A stretch of 64,000 bases of DNA from Duganella sp. OV510 (GCF_900100205.1 NZ_FNEQ01000006.1:62001-126000), one strand, 5' to 3'. Positions 16,950 to 25,706 are shown, counted from the stretch's first letter. The notes: generated by a model from the sequence alone, not told the origin. Made by a program: numbers and translations.

Positions 16950-17260
16950 GAGGTTTCTCCCAGCATGGTTTCCACCGCCTGGTCGAGGCGCAGGCTGACG
17001 ACGGCCGGCGTGGCGCCCATGTCGTTGATCGAAATGCGCGTATCGGCCAATTGCCAGCGCGCGTGAAAGTCGCTCATCACCGCTTGCCAGATCGCGCCGA
17101 AGCCGACAGCGGCGGTAGTAATTTCGATGGTGCAGGCGCCGTTTAATTCGGCCGGCTCGATCAGCACTTCCAGATTGCCCGAGCCGACCACACCCACCAC
17201 TTCGGGCGGCGCGGTCAGGCGGTGCGTGCCTTGTTCAAAACGATAATTGAGGGTTTCCAT
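16946..17260 (-). CDS. mdcC: Malonate decarboxylase acyl carrier protein (delta subunit)
   Basis: 104 residues, with a strong AAGGAG 9 bases before the ATG. The attachment site for the phosphoribosyl-dephospho-CoA arm is Ser27 in VVGSGNLEVL, as in citrate-lyase-like carrier subunits. It carries malonyl and acetyl thioesters between MdcH/MdcA and MdcD-MdcE. It lies 10 bp after mdcA and overlaps mdcD. Confidence 0.95.
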   Translation of the reverse strand: METLNYRFEQGTHRLTAPPEVVGVVGSGNLEVLIEPAELNGACTIEITTAAVGFGAIWQAVMSDFHARWQLADTRISINDMGATPAVVSLRLDQAVETMLGETS

Positions 17261-17270
17261 CGTATGCTCC

Positions 17271-18923
17271 TTACCAGTTGCGGAAACGCTTGGGCGGGTT
17301 GTACAAACCGCCCGATGCGCGCACCAGGTCTTTCATGTTACGGGCGGCCAGCAGGTCGCGTGTGGCCAGGCGCTTGTCGATGCCCAGATCCTCGGCGCGG
17401 GTGATGATGCCACGGTCGCGCAGATTTTCCACCGCGCGCTTGTCGCGCCCGAGTCCGACCGGCGTGTAGCCTGCCACGCCACGGATCGCCTGTTCGCGTT
17501 CCTCGTCGGTGCGGCACAGCAGCAGGTTGGCGATGCCTTCCTCGGTCAAGATGTGCGTGACATCGTCGCCGTAGATCATCACTGGCGGGATGGCCATCTT
17601 GGCCTGTTCCATCAGCTCCCACGCATCCAGTTTCTCGACAAACGCAGGCTGCATGTGTTCGCGGAAGGTTTCGACCATCTGCACCACCAGCTTCTGGCCG
17701 CGCGGGATGGTGTTGCGGCCGGCGCGCGCCTGTTCGCCGGCCTTCAGCCACGCCGGGCTGGCGTGACGCCGGCCGCGCGCATCGGCGCCCATGTTGGAGG
17801 CGCCGCCGAAGCCGGAAATGCGGCCTGCCGTCGCGGTCGACGAATTGCCCTGCAAGTCGATCTGCAAGGTCGAGCCGATGAACATATCGCAGGCGTAGTG
17901 GCCCGCCGCCTGGCACATGGCGCGGTTGCTGCGCATACTGCCATCGGGGCCAATCGCGAACACGTCCGGCCGCGCGTGGATGTAGTCTTCCATGCCCAGC
18001 TCGGAACCAAAGGAATGGATCGACGTCACGAAGCCCGCTTCAATCGCCGGTATCAGTGCCGGATGCGGATTCAACGCCCAGTGCTTGCCGATCTTGCCGC
18101 GCAGGCCGAGCGATTCGGCATACGTCGGCAGCAGCAGCTCGATGGCGGCGGTGTCGAAGCCGATGCCGTGGTTCAGGCGCTGTACCTCGTATTCGGCGTA
18201 GATGCCCTTGATGGCCATCATCGCCATCAGCACCTGGATTTCGGAAATCTGTGCCGGGTCGCGCGTGAACAGCGGCTCGATGTAGTAGGGACGCGGCGAC
18301 TGCACCACGAAGTCCACCCAGTCGCCCGGCACGTCAACGCGCGGCACCTGGTCCACCAGCTTGTTGACCTGGACGATGACGATGCCCTGCTTGAACGCGG
18401 TCGCCTCAACGATAGCCGGTGTGTCCTCGGTATTCGGGCCGGTATAGAGATTGCCGTGACGATCCGCCGCTTCCGCCGCGATCAGGCAAACGCGCGGCGG
18501 CAAGTCGATGAAGTAGCGGCTGAACAGTTCCAGGTAAGTGTGGATGGCGCCGATATTCAGCTTGCCGGCCGCAGCCAGCCGTGCCACCCGCGCCGCCTGC
18601 GGGCCGGAGAAGGAGAAATCCAGCCGCGAGGCGACGCCCCGCTCGAAGACATCCAGATGCTCCGGCAGCGCCAGGACCGATTGCAGCATGTGCAGATCGT
18701 TGACGCGCGCCGGGTCCAGATTGGCCAGCGCGTGGCCGAGGAAATCGGCCTGCTTCTGGTTATTGCCTTCGAGGCAGACGCGGTCACCGCATTCGATGAC
18801 CGCATGCAGCAAATCGGCGATGCGCGCAGCCGGCAGGCTTTTGCCGTCCAGCTGATTACCCAATGCCGTTCGGGCGCGCTGCAATCGCGCATCGCGATTT
18901 TGCTGCAAGGTGTTCCAGGACAT
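17271..18923 (-). CDS. mdcA: Malonate decarboxylase alpha subunit (acetyl-S-ACP:malonate ACP transferase)
   Basis: 550 residues, the full family length. CoA-transferase-like fold; recognisable stretches are GNNQKQADFLGHALANLDP near the N-terminus, ALNPHPALIPAIEAGFV and IDLQGNSSTATAGRISGFGG. It exchanges the acetyl group on MdcC for malonate, regenerating malonyl-MdcC and freeing acetate. Its start directly follows the stop of the TRAP large subunit gene (18924), tying transport and catabolism in one operon. Confidence 0.96.
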   Translation of the reverse strand: MSWNTLQQNRDARLQRARTALGNQLDGKSLPAARIADLLHAVIECGDRVCLEGNNQKQADFLGHALANLDPARVNDLHMLQSVLALPEHLDVFERGVASRLDFSFSGPQAARVARLAAAGKLNIGAIHTYLELFSRYFIDLPPRVCLIAAEAADRHGNLYTGPNTEDTPAIVEATAFKQGIVIVQVNKLVDQVPRVDVPGDWVDFVVQSPRPYYIEPLFTRDPAQISEIQVLMAMMAIKGIYAEYEVQRLNHGIGFDTAAIELLLPTYAESLGLRGKIGKHWALNPHPALIPAIEAGFVTSIHSFGSELGMEDYIHARPDVFAIGPDGSMRSNRAMCQAAGHYACDMFIGSTLQIDLQGNSSTATAGRISGFGGASNMGADARGRRHASPAWLKAGEQARAGRNTIPRGQKLVVQMVETFREHMQPAFVEKLDAWELMEQAKMAIPPVMIYGDDVTHILTEEGIANLLLCRTDEEREQAIRGVAGYTPVGLGRDKRAVENLRDRGIITRAEDLGIDKRLATRDLLAARNMKDLVRASGGLYNPPKRFRNW

Positions 18924-20273
18924 TTATTTTGCTCCCATAATCATGTCAGGCAGGCCGGTTGCAATCGATGGGAAGAAGCAGAGCAGCAGCACCGCCACCA
19001 CCATCAGCAACAGGAAGGGGAACACGCCCCAGATCACATCCTTCAACGGGATGTCCGGCGCGATGTTCTTGATGACGAATATATTCAACCCCACCGGCGG
19101 GTGGATCAGCCCCATTTCCATCACCACCGTCATGACGATGCCAAACCAGATCAGGTCAAAGCCGGCTTCACGCAGCGGTGGCAGGATGATTGGCGCGGTC
19201 ATCAGGATGATGGAGACCGGCGGCAGGAAGAAGCCGAAGACCACCACCATCAATAGTATCACCGCCAGCAGCACCCATTTTGACAGGTGCAGGCTGACCA
19301 CCCACGCTGCGGCCGACTGGCTGATGTGCAGGTAGCTCATCACATACGAATACAGCAGCGACATGCCGATAATCAGCAACAGCATCGTCGATTCCTTGAT
19401 CGACGAGCCAAGGATGGGCGACAGGTCTTTGGGCTTCCACACGCCGTAGATGACCGCCAGCAGCGCGAGCGCCAGCAGCGCACCCAGGCCGGCGGTTTCG
19501 GACGGCGTGGCGAAACCACCGTACAGCGCCACCATCACGCCGATCAGCAGCACGATGAACGGCAGCACGCGTGGCAGCATTTCCACCTTTTCCTTGAGTG
19601 TGAAGTGCTCGTCTTCCAGATAGGCGGATTTCTCGCCACCTTTCTGGTAGATGTCCAGCGCCATGCGGTATTCCTTGCGGGCGCGGTAGACGGCATAGCC
19701 GGCAAACAGCACCACCAGCAGGATGCCTGGTCCGATCCCGGCCAGGAACAAACGGCCCAGCGACTGCTCGGCAGCCACCGCGTACAGGATCATGGTGATC
19801 GACGGCGGCAGCAGGATGCCCAGCGTGCCACCCGCCGCGATGATGCCGGCAGCGAAGCCCGGCGAGTAGCCACGCTTGCGCATCTCCGGAATACCGGCCG
19901 AGCCGATCGCCGAGCAGGTGGCCGGTGAGGAGCCAGCCATTGCCGCGAACAGCGCGCAGGCAAACACGTTGGCGATGCCCAGGCCGCCGGGGATCTTGTG
20001 CATCCATGTGTGGATCGCGGAGTACAGGTCGCGGCCGGCCGGCGATTTGCCGATCGCCGCACCCTTCAGGATAAACAGCGGGATCGACAGCAGCGTGATC
20101 GACGCCATCTCTTCGTAGACGTTCTGCGTAATCGTGTCCAGAGAAGAAGCTGGCATGAAGAAGTACATGAAGCCGGTGGCGACGATGCCCAGCGCGAAAG
20201 CGATCGGCATCCCGGAGAACATCACCACCAGCGTGACGGCGCCGTACAGCGCGCCCAAAGTCAGTTCACTCAT
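18924..20273 (-). CDS. dctM: TRAP transporter large membrane subunit (DctM type), probable malonate carrier
   Basis: 449 residues with about 12 membrane segments. Typical DctM text is GAAIGKSPAGRDLY, the hairpin motif AGSSPATCSAIGSAGIPEM, and GFFLPPVSIILMTAPI. TRAP large subunits move acids with sodium, fed by the periplasmic DctP protein. Its location directly before mdcA argues for malonate as substrate; a TRAP malonate system (MatPQM) is known in rhizobia. This replaces the mdcLM or mdcF carriers usually found with mdc genes. Confidence 0.9.
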   Translation of the reverse strand: MSELTLGALYGAVTLVVMFSGMPIAFALGIVATGFMYFFMPASSLDTITQNVYEEMASITLLSIPLFILKGAAIGKSPAGRDLYSAIHTWMHKIPGGLGIANVFACALFAAMAGSSPATCSAIGSAGIPEMRKRGYSPGFAAGIIAAGGTLGILLPPSITMILYAVAAEQSLGRLFLAGIGPGILLVVLFAGYAVYRARKEYRMALDIYQKGGEKSAYLEDEHFTLKEKVEMLPRVLPFIVLLIGVMVALYGGFATPSETAGLGALLALALLAVIYGVWKPKDLSPILGSSIKESTMLLLIIGMSLLYSYVMSYLHISQSAAAWVVSLHLSKWVLLAVILLMVVVFGFFLPPVSIILMTAPIILPPLREAGFDLIWFGIVMTVVMEMGLIHPPVGLNIFVIKNIAPDIPLKDVIWGVFPFLLLMVVAVLLLCFFPSIATGLPDMIMGAK

Positions 20274-20827
20274 GCGGAAGGCTCCGATTTATTGGTGAGG
20301 CGGGCGAGCGTTTGCAGCAGCAGTTGCAGCGACAGCAGCGTCATGCCGGCAGCCATCATGGAGTAGGGTATCCACAGCGGCGGCGCAAAGGTGGAGGAGG
20401 TGGTCTGGCCGTCGACCCAGGCTTCGTGGAACAGCATCCACGATTTCCAGGTGAAGAAAGCGCAGAACAGCGTCGACGCCAGGTCCACCACGAACAGCCG
20501 GACCGCATTCACGCGGCGCGGCAGCAGGCCCGCAATCGCTTCAATGCCGATATGGCCACGATGGTACTGGACGAAGGCGGTGGTGAAGAAGGTGACACCC
20601 ACCAGCATGAACACCGAGGCCTCATCCTGCCAGTCGGTCGGCGCCTGGAAGAAATAGCGCGACACCACCGAGTAGGTCAGCACGATGGCGGTCAGCACCA
20701 GCGCCATCATCGACAGCATCATCAGGCCGCGATTCAGCTTGTCCAGTGCCGCCGTCAGCGCTGCGATCACCGCATTGTCCGGCGGCGCCGGACCACGCGA
20801 TGGCGTCAGTTCTACGCCGTGGCTCAC
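20270..20827 (-). CDS. dctQ: TRAP transporter small membrane subunit (DctQ type)
   Basis: 185 residues with four membrane helices after a polar N-terminal stretch of about 30 residues. VVSRYFFQAPTDWQDEASVF is the usual DctQ helix-2 text with the conserved Trp and Glu. It pairs with the large subunit. The gene overlaps its neighbours by 4 bp on both sides, so all three TRAP genes are coupled. Confidence 0.9.
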   Translation of the reverse strand: MSHGVELTPSRGPAPPDNAVIAALTAALDKLNRGLMMLSMMALVLTAIVLTYSVVSRYFFQAPTDWQDEASVFMLVGVTFFTTAFVQYHRGHIGIEAIAGLLPRRVNAVRLFVVDLASTLFCAFFTWKSWMLFHEAWVDGQTTSSTFAPPLWIPYSMMAAGMTLLSLQLLLQTLARLTNKSEPSA

Positions 20828-21840
20828 AGGGTTTTCTCCGCGAGTTTAAGCAGGTTGGCGCAGCTGGCGTTTTTCTCGCTGTAGTCCTTCCACGCGGTGC
20901 TGCGGGCGATGGTCTGCCATTTTTTCAGCGAGGCGGCGCTCATGTCGGCTACTTTGGCGCCGGCTTTTTGGTACACGACGGCGACCTGCTGGTCGTCTTC
21001 CTTCGACGACTTGAGTGCAAACGTTTCCAGCTCCGCGCCAACGGCCAGGATCAGCTGTTGCTGGTCTTTCGGCAGCTTGTCGAAGATGGCGCGCGACATC
21101 ATCAGCGGTTCCAGCATGAACCAGTAGGAACCTGTGCGGCCGGTGACCAGCGCTTTCGATACTTCCTCAAGGCGGAACGAGATCAGCGAGGTGGAGGAGG
21201 TCAGCGCCGCTTCCATGGCGCCGGTCTGCATCGCCGCGTAGATTTCATTCGACGGCAGCGTGACCACGGCAGCGCCGGCGGCCTTCAGCATCATGTCCAT
21301 CTCGCGCGAGCCGCCACGGATTTTCATGCCCTTGGCGTCGTCCGGATCGAGTACCGGCTTGGTGCGCGAGGCCATGCCGCCGGCCTGCCAGATCCAGCTG
21401 ACCATGACGATGCCCTTGTCGTACAGGATGCGCGACAGTTCCTTGCCCACTTCGGCGTTCTTCCAGCCGTAGGCTTGTTCATACGAGGTGACCAGGCCGG
21501 GCATCAGGCCGATATTCACTTCCGGTACTTCGCCGCCGGCATACGACAGCGGCACCAGCGACAGGTCCAGCGCGCCCTTGCGCATGGCGGAGAACTGGGC
21601 GTTGGTCTTCATCAGTGAGGAGCCGGGATAGACCGCGAACTTCAGCGCGCCTTTCGAGCGCTTTTCGACTTCAGCGGCGAACATGCGCGTCAGACGGTCG
21701 CGGAAGTCGCCTTCGGTCAGGGTACCGCCAGGGAATTGATGGGAAATCTTGAGCGAGGTTTGGGCCCAAGCAGTTGGTTGCAACAACAACGGGCTAGCGG
21801 CAATCGCTGCTAGTACGGACCGGCGGGTGATGGCACTCAT
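20824..21840 (-). CDS. dctP: TRAP transporter periplasmic binding protein (DctP type)
   Basis: 338 residues with a twin-arginine-like or Sec leader (TRRSVLAAIAASPLLLQPTA, cleavage near WAQ). LKISHQFPGGTLTEGDFRDR and KGMKIRGGSREMDMMLKAAG carry the family pattern, including the conserved Arg that binds the ligand carboxylate. As first gene of the operon it follows GGAGG 4-8 bases before ATG. Malonate is the probable ligand from context only. Confidence 0.9.
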   Translation of the reverse strand: MSAITRRSVLAAIAASPLLLQPTAWAQTSLKISHQFPGGTLTEGDFRDRLTRMFAAEVEKRSKGALKFAVYPGSSLMKTNAQFSAMRKGALDLSLVPLSYAGGEVPEVNIGLMPGLVTSYEQAYGWKNAEVGKELSRILYDKGIVMVSWIWQAGGMASRTKPVLDPDDAKGMKIRGGSREMDMMLKAAGAAVVTLPSNEIYAAMQTGAMEAALTSSTSLISFRLEEVSKALVTGRTGSYWFMLEPLMMSRAIFDKLPKDQQQLILAVGAELETFALKSSKEDDQQVAVVYQKAGAKVADMSAASLKKWQTIARSTAWKDYSEKNASCANLLKLAEKTL

Positions 21841-21869
21841 ACGTCCTCCAAGGGTTGATGTACAGAAAC

Positions 21870-21897
21870 ATTATCATTATTCGCATTTAATATGCAA
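21870..21897 (-). promoter_or_regulatory. Predicted sigma-70 promoter of the malonate operon
   Basis: On the minus strand TTGCAT (21897-21892) is followed after 16 bases by GATAAT (21875-21870), in an AT-rich gap. The predicted transcript start lies about 25 bases upstream of the dctP ATG at 21840. Not verified. Confidence 0.5.
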
Positions 21898-21909
21898 TAA
21901 GCTTTTTTG

Positions 21910-21917
21910 TGTATACA
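21910..21917. promoter_or_regulatory. TGTATACA palindrome, candidate MdcY operator
   Basis: A perfect 8-bp palindrome TGTATACA lies between the two divergent promoters, 12 bases upstream of the operon -35 box and 10 bases upstream of the regulator -35 box. From memory, the MdcY site of Acinetobacter is an ATTGTATACAAT-type palindrome with the same core. It is the best candidate binding site for the regulator encoded next to it. Confidence 0.6.
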
Positions 21918-21927
21918 AGAATAGCGG

Positions 21928-21955
21928 TTGCGAATACATTGTCAAGCGATATAAT
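21928..21955 (+). promoter_or_regulatory. Predicted promoter of the GntR regulator
   Basis: TTGCGA (21928-21933) and a perfect TATAAT (21950-21955) are spaced 16 bp apart. The expected transcript start is near 21962, only about 3 bases before the ATG at 21965, which would make the mRNA leaderless or nearly so. Confidence 0.55.
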
Positions 21956-21964
21956 GACATCATC

Positions 21965-22627
21965 ATGACGACACACTCCGCCACCCTCCGCGAACAGATC
22001 GAAGAAATGATCGCTGTTGGCCAGCTCAAGCCCGGCCAGCATCTGGACGAGACCGAACTGGCCACGCGCTTTGGCGTGTCGCGCACACCGATACGCGAAA
22101 CGCTGATCCAGCTATCGTCGATGGGACTGGTGGTGATACGTCCACGCCGTGGCGCTATCGTGGCCGAGCTGGGGCCGCAGCAACTGGTGGAGATGTTTGA
22201 GGTGATGTCGGAGCTGGAGTCGACTTGCGGCCGCCTTGCCGCGCGCCGTATGACGCCTGAAGAGCAGCAGGCCTTGCTGGCCGCGCACCAGGCCTGCCAG
22301 GCGGCGCTGGACGCGCAGGAGCCGGACACTTATTACTATCAGAACGAGATATTCCACGAGGCGATCTACGCCGGCAGCCACAATCAGTTCCTGATCGAGC
22401 AGACGCGCGCGCTATACCGGCGACTGCGTCCCTATCGCCGGCTGCAACTGCGCGTGCGCAATCGCCTGGCGAATTCATACAACGAGCATGACGGCGTGGT
22501 GAAGGCGATCCTGGATGGCGATGGCGAGCTGGCGGCCCAGCTGCTGCGTGAGCACGTGATGATACAGGGGCAGCGCTTCTCCGACCTGATGGCATCGCTG
22601 CCGCAGCTGCGGCAGGATGCAGCTTAA
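21965..22627 (+). CDS. mdcY: GntR/FadR-family regulator of malonate genes (MdcY-like)
   Basis: 220 residues from ATG 21965; in-frame codons back to 21749 lie inside dctP and beyond the promoter. The winged helix is LREQIEEMIAVGQLKPGQHL with the recognition part FGVSRTPIRETL. The C-terminal FCD domain keeps metal-type ligands (EIFHEAIYAG and REHVM). By position it should repress or control the divergent dctPQM-mdc operon in response to malonate or a derivative, as MdcY does in Acinetobacter. Stop overlaps nsrR stop by 4 bp. Confidence 0.85.
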   Translation: MTTHSATLREQIEEMIAVGQLKPGQHLDETELATRFGVSRTPIRETLIQLSSMGLVVIRPRRGAIVAELGPQQLVEMFEVMSELESTCGRLAARRMTPEEQQALLAAHQACQAALDAQEPDTYYYQNEIFHEAIYAGSHNQFLIEQTRALYRRLRPYRRLQLRVRNRLANSYNEHDGVVKAILDGDGELAAQLLREHVMIQGQRFSDLMASLPQLRQDAA

Positions 22628-23097
22628 GCCTTTTCCTTGTCCGACTTGACCGAGTTGCGGATGATGCGTATCGGCTTGGTCTGATTGTGGACCGGGTCGG
22701 CCGGCAGCATGTCGGCCAGCGTTTGCTGATCCAGCACGGCGAGGAAGGCGCGGGTGGCGTCGTTCAGCGTGTGTTTCAGCTTGCAGTCGTTGGTCAGCGG
22801 GCAGGTGTCGCTGTCGCGGTCGAAGCATTCCGCCATGAAGAAATCGGTCTCGGTGGCGCGCACCAGTTCACCAATATTGATATCCTTGGGCTCCTTGCCC
22901 AGCCGCAGGCCGCCATTGCGGCCGCGCACCGTCTCCACCAGTCCCGACAGGCCGAGCTGGTACACCACCTTCATCAAATGGTTTTTAGATATGACGTGCA
23001 AGTCGGCGATGTCCTGGATGGTGACCAGTCGATCCCGATTGGCTGCCAGGTAGAGCAGCGTCCGCAGGGAGTAATCGGTAAAAGAAGTAAGGCGCAT
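22624..23097 (-). CDS. nsrR: Rrf2-family nitric-oxide-sensing repressor NsrR
   Basis: 157 residues. The start MRLTSFTDYSLRTLLYLAAN is nearly diagnostic of NsrR. Three cysteines at 91, 99 and 105 (ECFDRDSDTCPLTNDCKL) are placed to hold an Fe-S cluster that reacts with NO. NsrR usually represses hmp, norB or nnr genes; none of these is visible nearby, so it acts at a distance. A Lys-rich tail of about 20 residues ends the protein. Confidence 0.93.
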   Translation of the reverse strand: MRLTSFTDYSLRTLLYLAANRDRLVTIQDIADLHVISKNHLMKVVYQLGLSGLVETVRGRNGGLRLGKEPKDINIGELVRATETDFFMAECFDRDSDTCPLTNDCKLKHTLNDATRAFLAVLDQQTLADMLPADPVHNQTKPIRIIRNSVKSDKEKA

Positions 23098-23175
23098 GCG
23101 TCTATTTTACGTTAACTTGCGTACTGACGCTTATGGCGACCTGCGTCACACTGCAGAGTAACTGAAGGAGGCACC

Positions 23176-23433
23176 ATGGATAACGAAGAGGTACGCCGCC
23201 AGTTCATCAGCGAATTGTGGCAGCGTTTCGAGCAATTGCAGGCCTGGGCGGTAGAGAACTGGCCAGATCAGGACAATCCGCTGTCGAGCGCGGACTTTGT
23301 CGAATCGCGCAAGGAGATACTCGGCTTGCGCAATCCAACCCAGGCGCCGGGCCGCGCGCGGCTGGAGAATGAGCCGGAACCGGAGCAGGGCGGGGCGCAG
23401 TATGTCGACCTGAATCCCGCACCCTGGCCGTGA
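23176..23433 (+). CDS. Small acidic hypothetical protein
   Basis: 85 residues, with a strong AAGGAGG 6 bases before the ATG. The start is helical and aromatic (RRQFISELWQRFEQLQAWAV), the second half is Pro-rich and ends PAPWP. No signal peptide or membrane segment is seen. It is divergent from nsrR with a 78-bp gap and its stop directly abuts the stop of the convergent bcr gene. Family unknown. Confidence 0.7.
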   Translation: MDNEEVRRQFISELWQRFEQLQAWAVENWPDQDNPLSSADFVESRKEILGLRNPTQAPGRARLENEPEPEQGGAQYVDLNPAPWP

Positions 23434-24618
23434 TCAGTCGTGCACCACCGGCTTGCCGATCAGTGCCAGCATCCAGGCGATCACGCTGATCACCAGGCTG
23501 GCCAGCACGCCCCACGCCAGGTTCAGCGCGCTGTCGAACAGCAGCGGGGCCACCAGGCCTGACACCAGTGCAAACAGCAGCATCTGGATAAACGACTGCA
23601 TCGACGATGCCAGCCCGCTGTTATTGGGGAAGTAGGACAGCGCGATCAGCGAAGCCGGCGTCATGGCCAGCGCCAGGCCGAAGGAATAGATAAACAGCGG
23701 CAGCACCGCCCATGGCACGGCTGCCGTGAAGGTGGCGTTGTAGGCGACGTTGATGACGCCAGCGGACAGCATCACGACAAAGCCGGCCCATACCTGCGCC
23801 TTGCGCGAGAACCGGTGCGCGAACTTGCCGGACAGCGCCGAACCAACCACCATGCCGCTGATCAGCGGCACGAACATCCACGCGAACGCGGTTTCCGGCA
23901 GGTGCAGGATGTTCATCACAAAGTAGGCGGCGGAGCCGATGTATAGCGCCACGCCCGCAAAGCTCATGCCGACCGCCACCGCCAGCAGCAGGAAGTGGTA
24001 GTGGCACAGCACTTTCCAGTAGTTCTTTGCGATGACGCCTGGATGGAAAGGATGGCGGTCCTTGGCCGGCAGGCTTTCCGGCAGCGCGCGGTACACCGAC
24101 ACCAGCATCAGCAAGCCGAAGGCGGCCAGGAACCAGAAGATCGAGCGCCAGCCGAAACCCACTTGCAGCCAGCCGCCCAGCACCGGCGCGATCGCCGGCG
24201 CCAGGCCGAACACCATCATGATATGCGACAGGATCTTCTGCGCGGCGGCACCGTCGAAACGGTCCAGCACAATTGCGCGGCCGACCACCGAACCGGCGCC
24301 GGCGGCCAGGCCCTGCACGATGCGGCAGGCCAGCAGCACGCCGATCGACGGCGCCATCGCCGCCACCACCGACGCAATGATGTAAGCCACCAGCGAGACC
24401 AGGATCACCGGGCGGCGGCCGAAGGAGTCCGACAGCGTGCCGTAAAACAGCATCATGAAGGAGAAGCAGAACAGGAACATCGACAGCGTCTGCTGCACCA
24501 CCAGCGGGCTGGCGTCAAACGCCTGGGTGATGGCGGGGAAGGATGGCAGATAGGTATCGATGGCCAGCGGTCCGACCATGGAAAGGCCTGCCAGCAGCAG
24601 CGTCAGCAAAATATTCAT
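23434..24618 (-). CDS. bcr: Bcr/CflA-family drug exporter (MFS)
   Basis: 394 residues from the ATG at 24618 (MNILLTLLLAGLSMVGPLAI), which puts the first helix at the N-terminus as in Bcr/CflA relatives. An earlier in-frame ATG at 24663 would add MPGPTNPGPTN plus NTLF, encoded by a 15-bp tandem duplication; neither start has a clear ribosome site. Motif A is GTLSDSFGRRPVIL; DTYLPSFPAI is the family signature in helix 1. About 12 helices. Likely exports sulfonamide, bicyclomycin or similar molecules by proton antiport. Confidence 0.88.
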   Translation of the reverse strand: MNILLTLLLAGLSMVGPLAIDTYLPSFPAITQAFDASPLVVQQTLSMFLFCFSFMMLFYGTLSDSFGRRPVILVSLVAYIIASVVAAMAPSIGVLLACRIVQGLAAGAGSVVGRAIVLDRFDGAAAQKILSHIMMVFGLAPAIAPVLGGWLQVGFGWRSIFWFLAAFGLLMLVSVYRALPESLPAKDRHPFHPGVIAKNYWKVLCHYHFLLLAVAVGMSFAGVALYIGSAAYFVMNILHLPETAFAWMFVPLISGMVVGSALSGKFAHRFSRKAQVWAGFVVMLSAGVINVAYNATFTAAVPWAVLPLFIYSFGLALAMTPASLIALSYFPNNSGLASSMQSFIQMLLFALVSGLVAPLLFDSALNLAWGVLASLVISVIAWMLALIGKPVVHD

Positions 24619-24630
24619 GAATAGCGTATT

Positions 24631-24660
24631 GTTCGTTGGACCCGGGTTCGTTGGACCCGG
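24631..24660. repeat. Perfect 15-bp tandem duplication at the bcr 5-prime end
   Basis: GTTCGTTGGACCCGG occurs twice in direct succession (24631-24645 and 24646-24660). If the upstream start at 24663 is used it encodes PGPTN twice. Confidence 0.95.
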
Positions 24661-24782
24661 CATTTTACGCGATATGCGCAGGCCGCATAAGAAAGGCTGA
24701 AAACCTTCGTTAGCTTATCGCGGTACAGTGGTTATGCTGCACAGTGGGCGATTACGCCCATGCTTTTCGAATTCGAGACATT

Positions 24783-25706
24783 ATGACAAGAGATACCTTT
24801 GACGGCACATCCGTCAGGCCATCGCACTGGAACCTGGCCAGCGTGATTGAACAGCTGCGCGTGTCGCGCGAAGCCACCCACAATATCCGCCACCATGGCC
24901 GCGTGCGCGAACTGCCGTCGCGCGAGGCGCTGACCACCATCGTCAACGGCCTGCAGGCGGTGCTGTTCCCGACCCACTACGGCCGGCCCAACCTGACCGA
25001 CGAGAGCATCGATTTCTTTGTCGGCGATACGCTGAACACCACGCTGAACCGGCTGGCCGAGCAGGTGCGGCGCGGCCTGCAGTTCTCCGCCGAGGAAGCG
25101 CTTCCCGATGAAGAGGCGTTGACCCGCCAGGCGCACGAGATCACCCGCGAATTCGCCGCCAGCCTGCCGCAGGTGCGGGCCCTGCTGGTGTCGGACGTGC
25201 AGGCGGCGTTTTCCGGCGATCCGGCGGCAACCTCGGTGGCCGAGATCATGCTGTGCTATCCGGGCACGATCGCCATCCTGTATTACCGCCTGGCACACAG
25301 CCTGCACCGTCTCGGCTCGCCGTTCCTGGCGCGGCTGATCTCGGACATCGCCCATTCGCTGACCGGGATCGACATCCACCCGGCGGCACAAATCGGCGCC
25401 AGCTTCTTCATCGATCACGGCACCGGCGTGGTGATCGGCGAGACCGCCATCATCGGCCAGCGGGTGCGCCTGTACCAGCACGTGACGCTGGGCGCCAAGC
25501 GCTTCCCGGCGGACGAGCAGGGCGTGCTGATTAAAGGCGTGCCGCGCCACCCGATCGTCGAGGACGACGTGGTGATCTACGCCGGGGCCACCATCCTGGG
25601 CCGCATCACCATTGGCGCCGGTTCGACCATCGGCGGCAATGTGTGGCTGACGCAGAGCGTGCCGCCGGCCAGCAACGTCTCGCAGGCGCAGATGCGCAAC
25701 GACTAA
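24783..25706 (+). CDS. epsC: Serine O-acetyltransferase, EpsC/CysE type
   Basis: 307 residues from ATG 24783; a GTG at 24744 in frame is possible. The C-terminal half is a left-handed beta-helix with hexapeptide repeats (GTGVVIGETAIIGQRVRLYQ, TILGRITIGAGSTIGGNVWL). The catalytic His and Asp are in the segments GIDIHPAAQIG and FIDHGTG. The long alpha-helical N-terminal half matches the EpsC group of serine acetyltransferases, which make O-acetylserine for cysteine synthesis. Cysteine supply links loosely to the sulfur operons further on. Stop overlaps the convergent gene by 4 bp. Confidence 0.9.
   Translation: MTRDTFDGTSVRPSHWNLASVIEQLRVSREATHNIRHHGRVRELPSREALTTIVNGLQAVLFPTHYGRPNLTDESIDFFVGDTLNTTLNRLAEQVRRGLQFSAEEALPDEEALTRQAHEITREFAASLPQVRALLVSDVQAAFSGDPAATSVAEIMLCYPGTIAILYYRLAHSLHRLGSPFLARLISDIAHSLTGIDIHPAAQIGASFFIDHGTGVVIGETAIIGQRVRLYQHVTLGAKRFPADEQGVLIKGVPRHPIVEDDVVIYAGATILGRITIGAGSTIGGNVWLTQSVPPASNVSQAQMRND

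Noticed and set aside
17247..19256. 669-residue plus-strand open frame across mdcA and dctM
   Set aside because: Shadow of two well-recognised genes; its composition (His, Gln, Arg, Asp rich) is typical of an antisense GC-rich frame.
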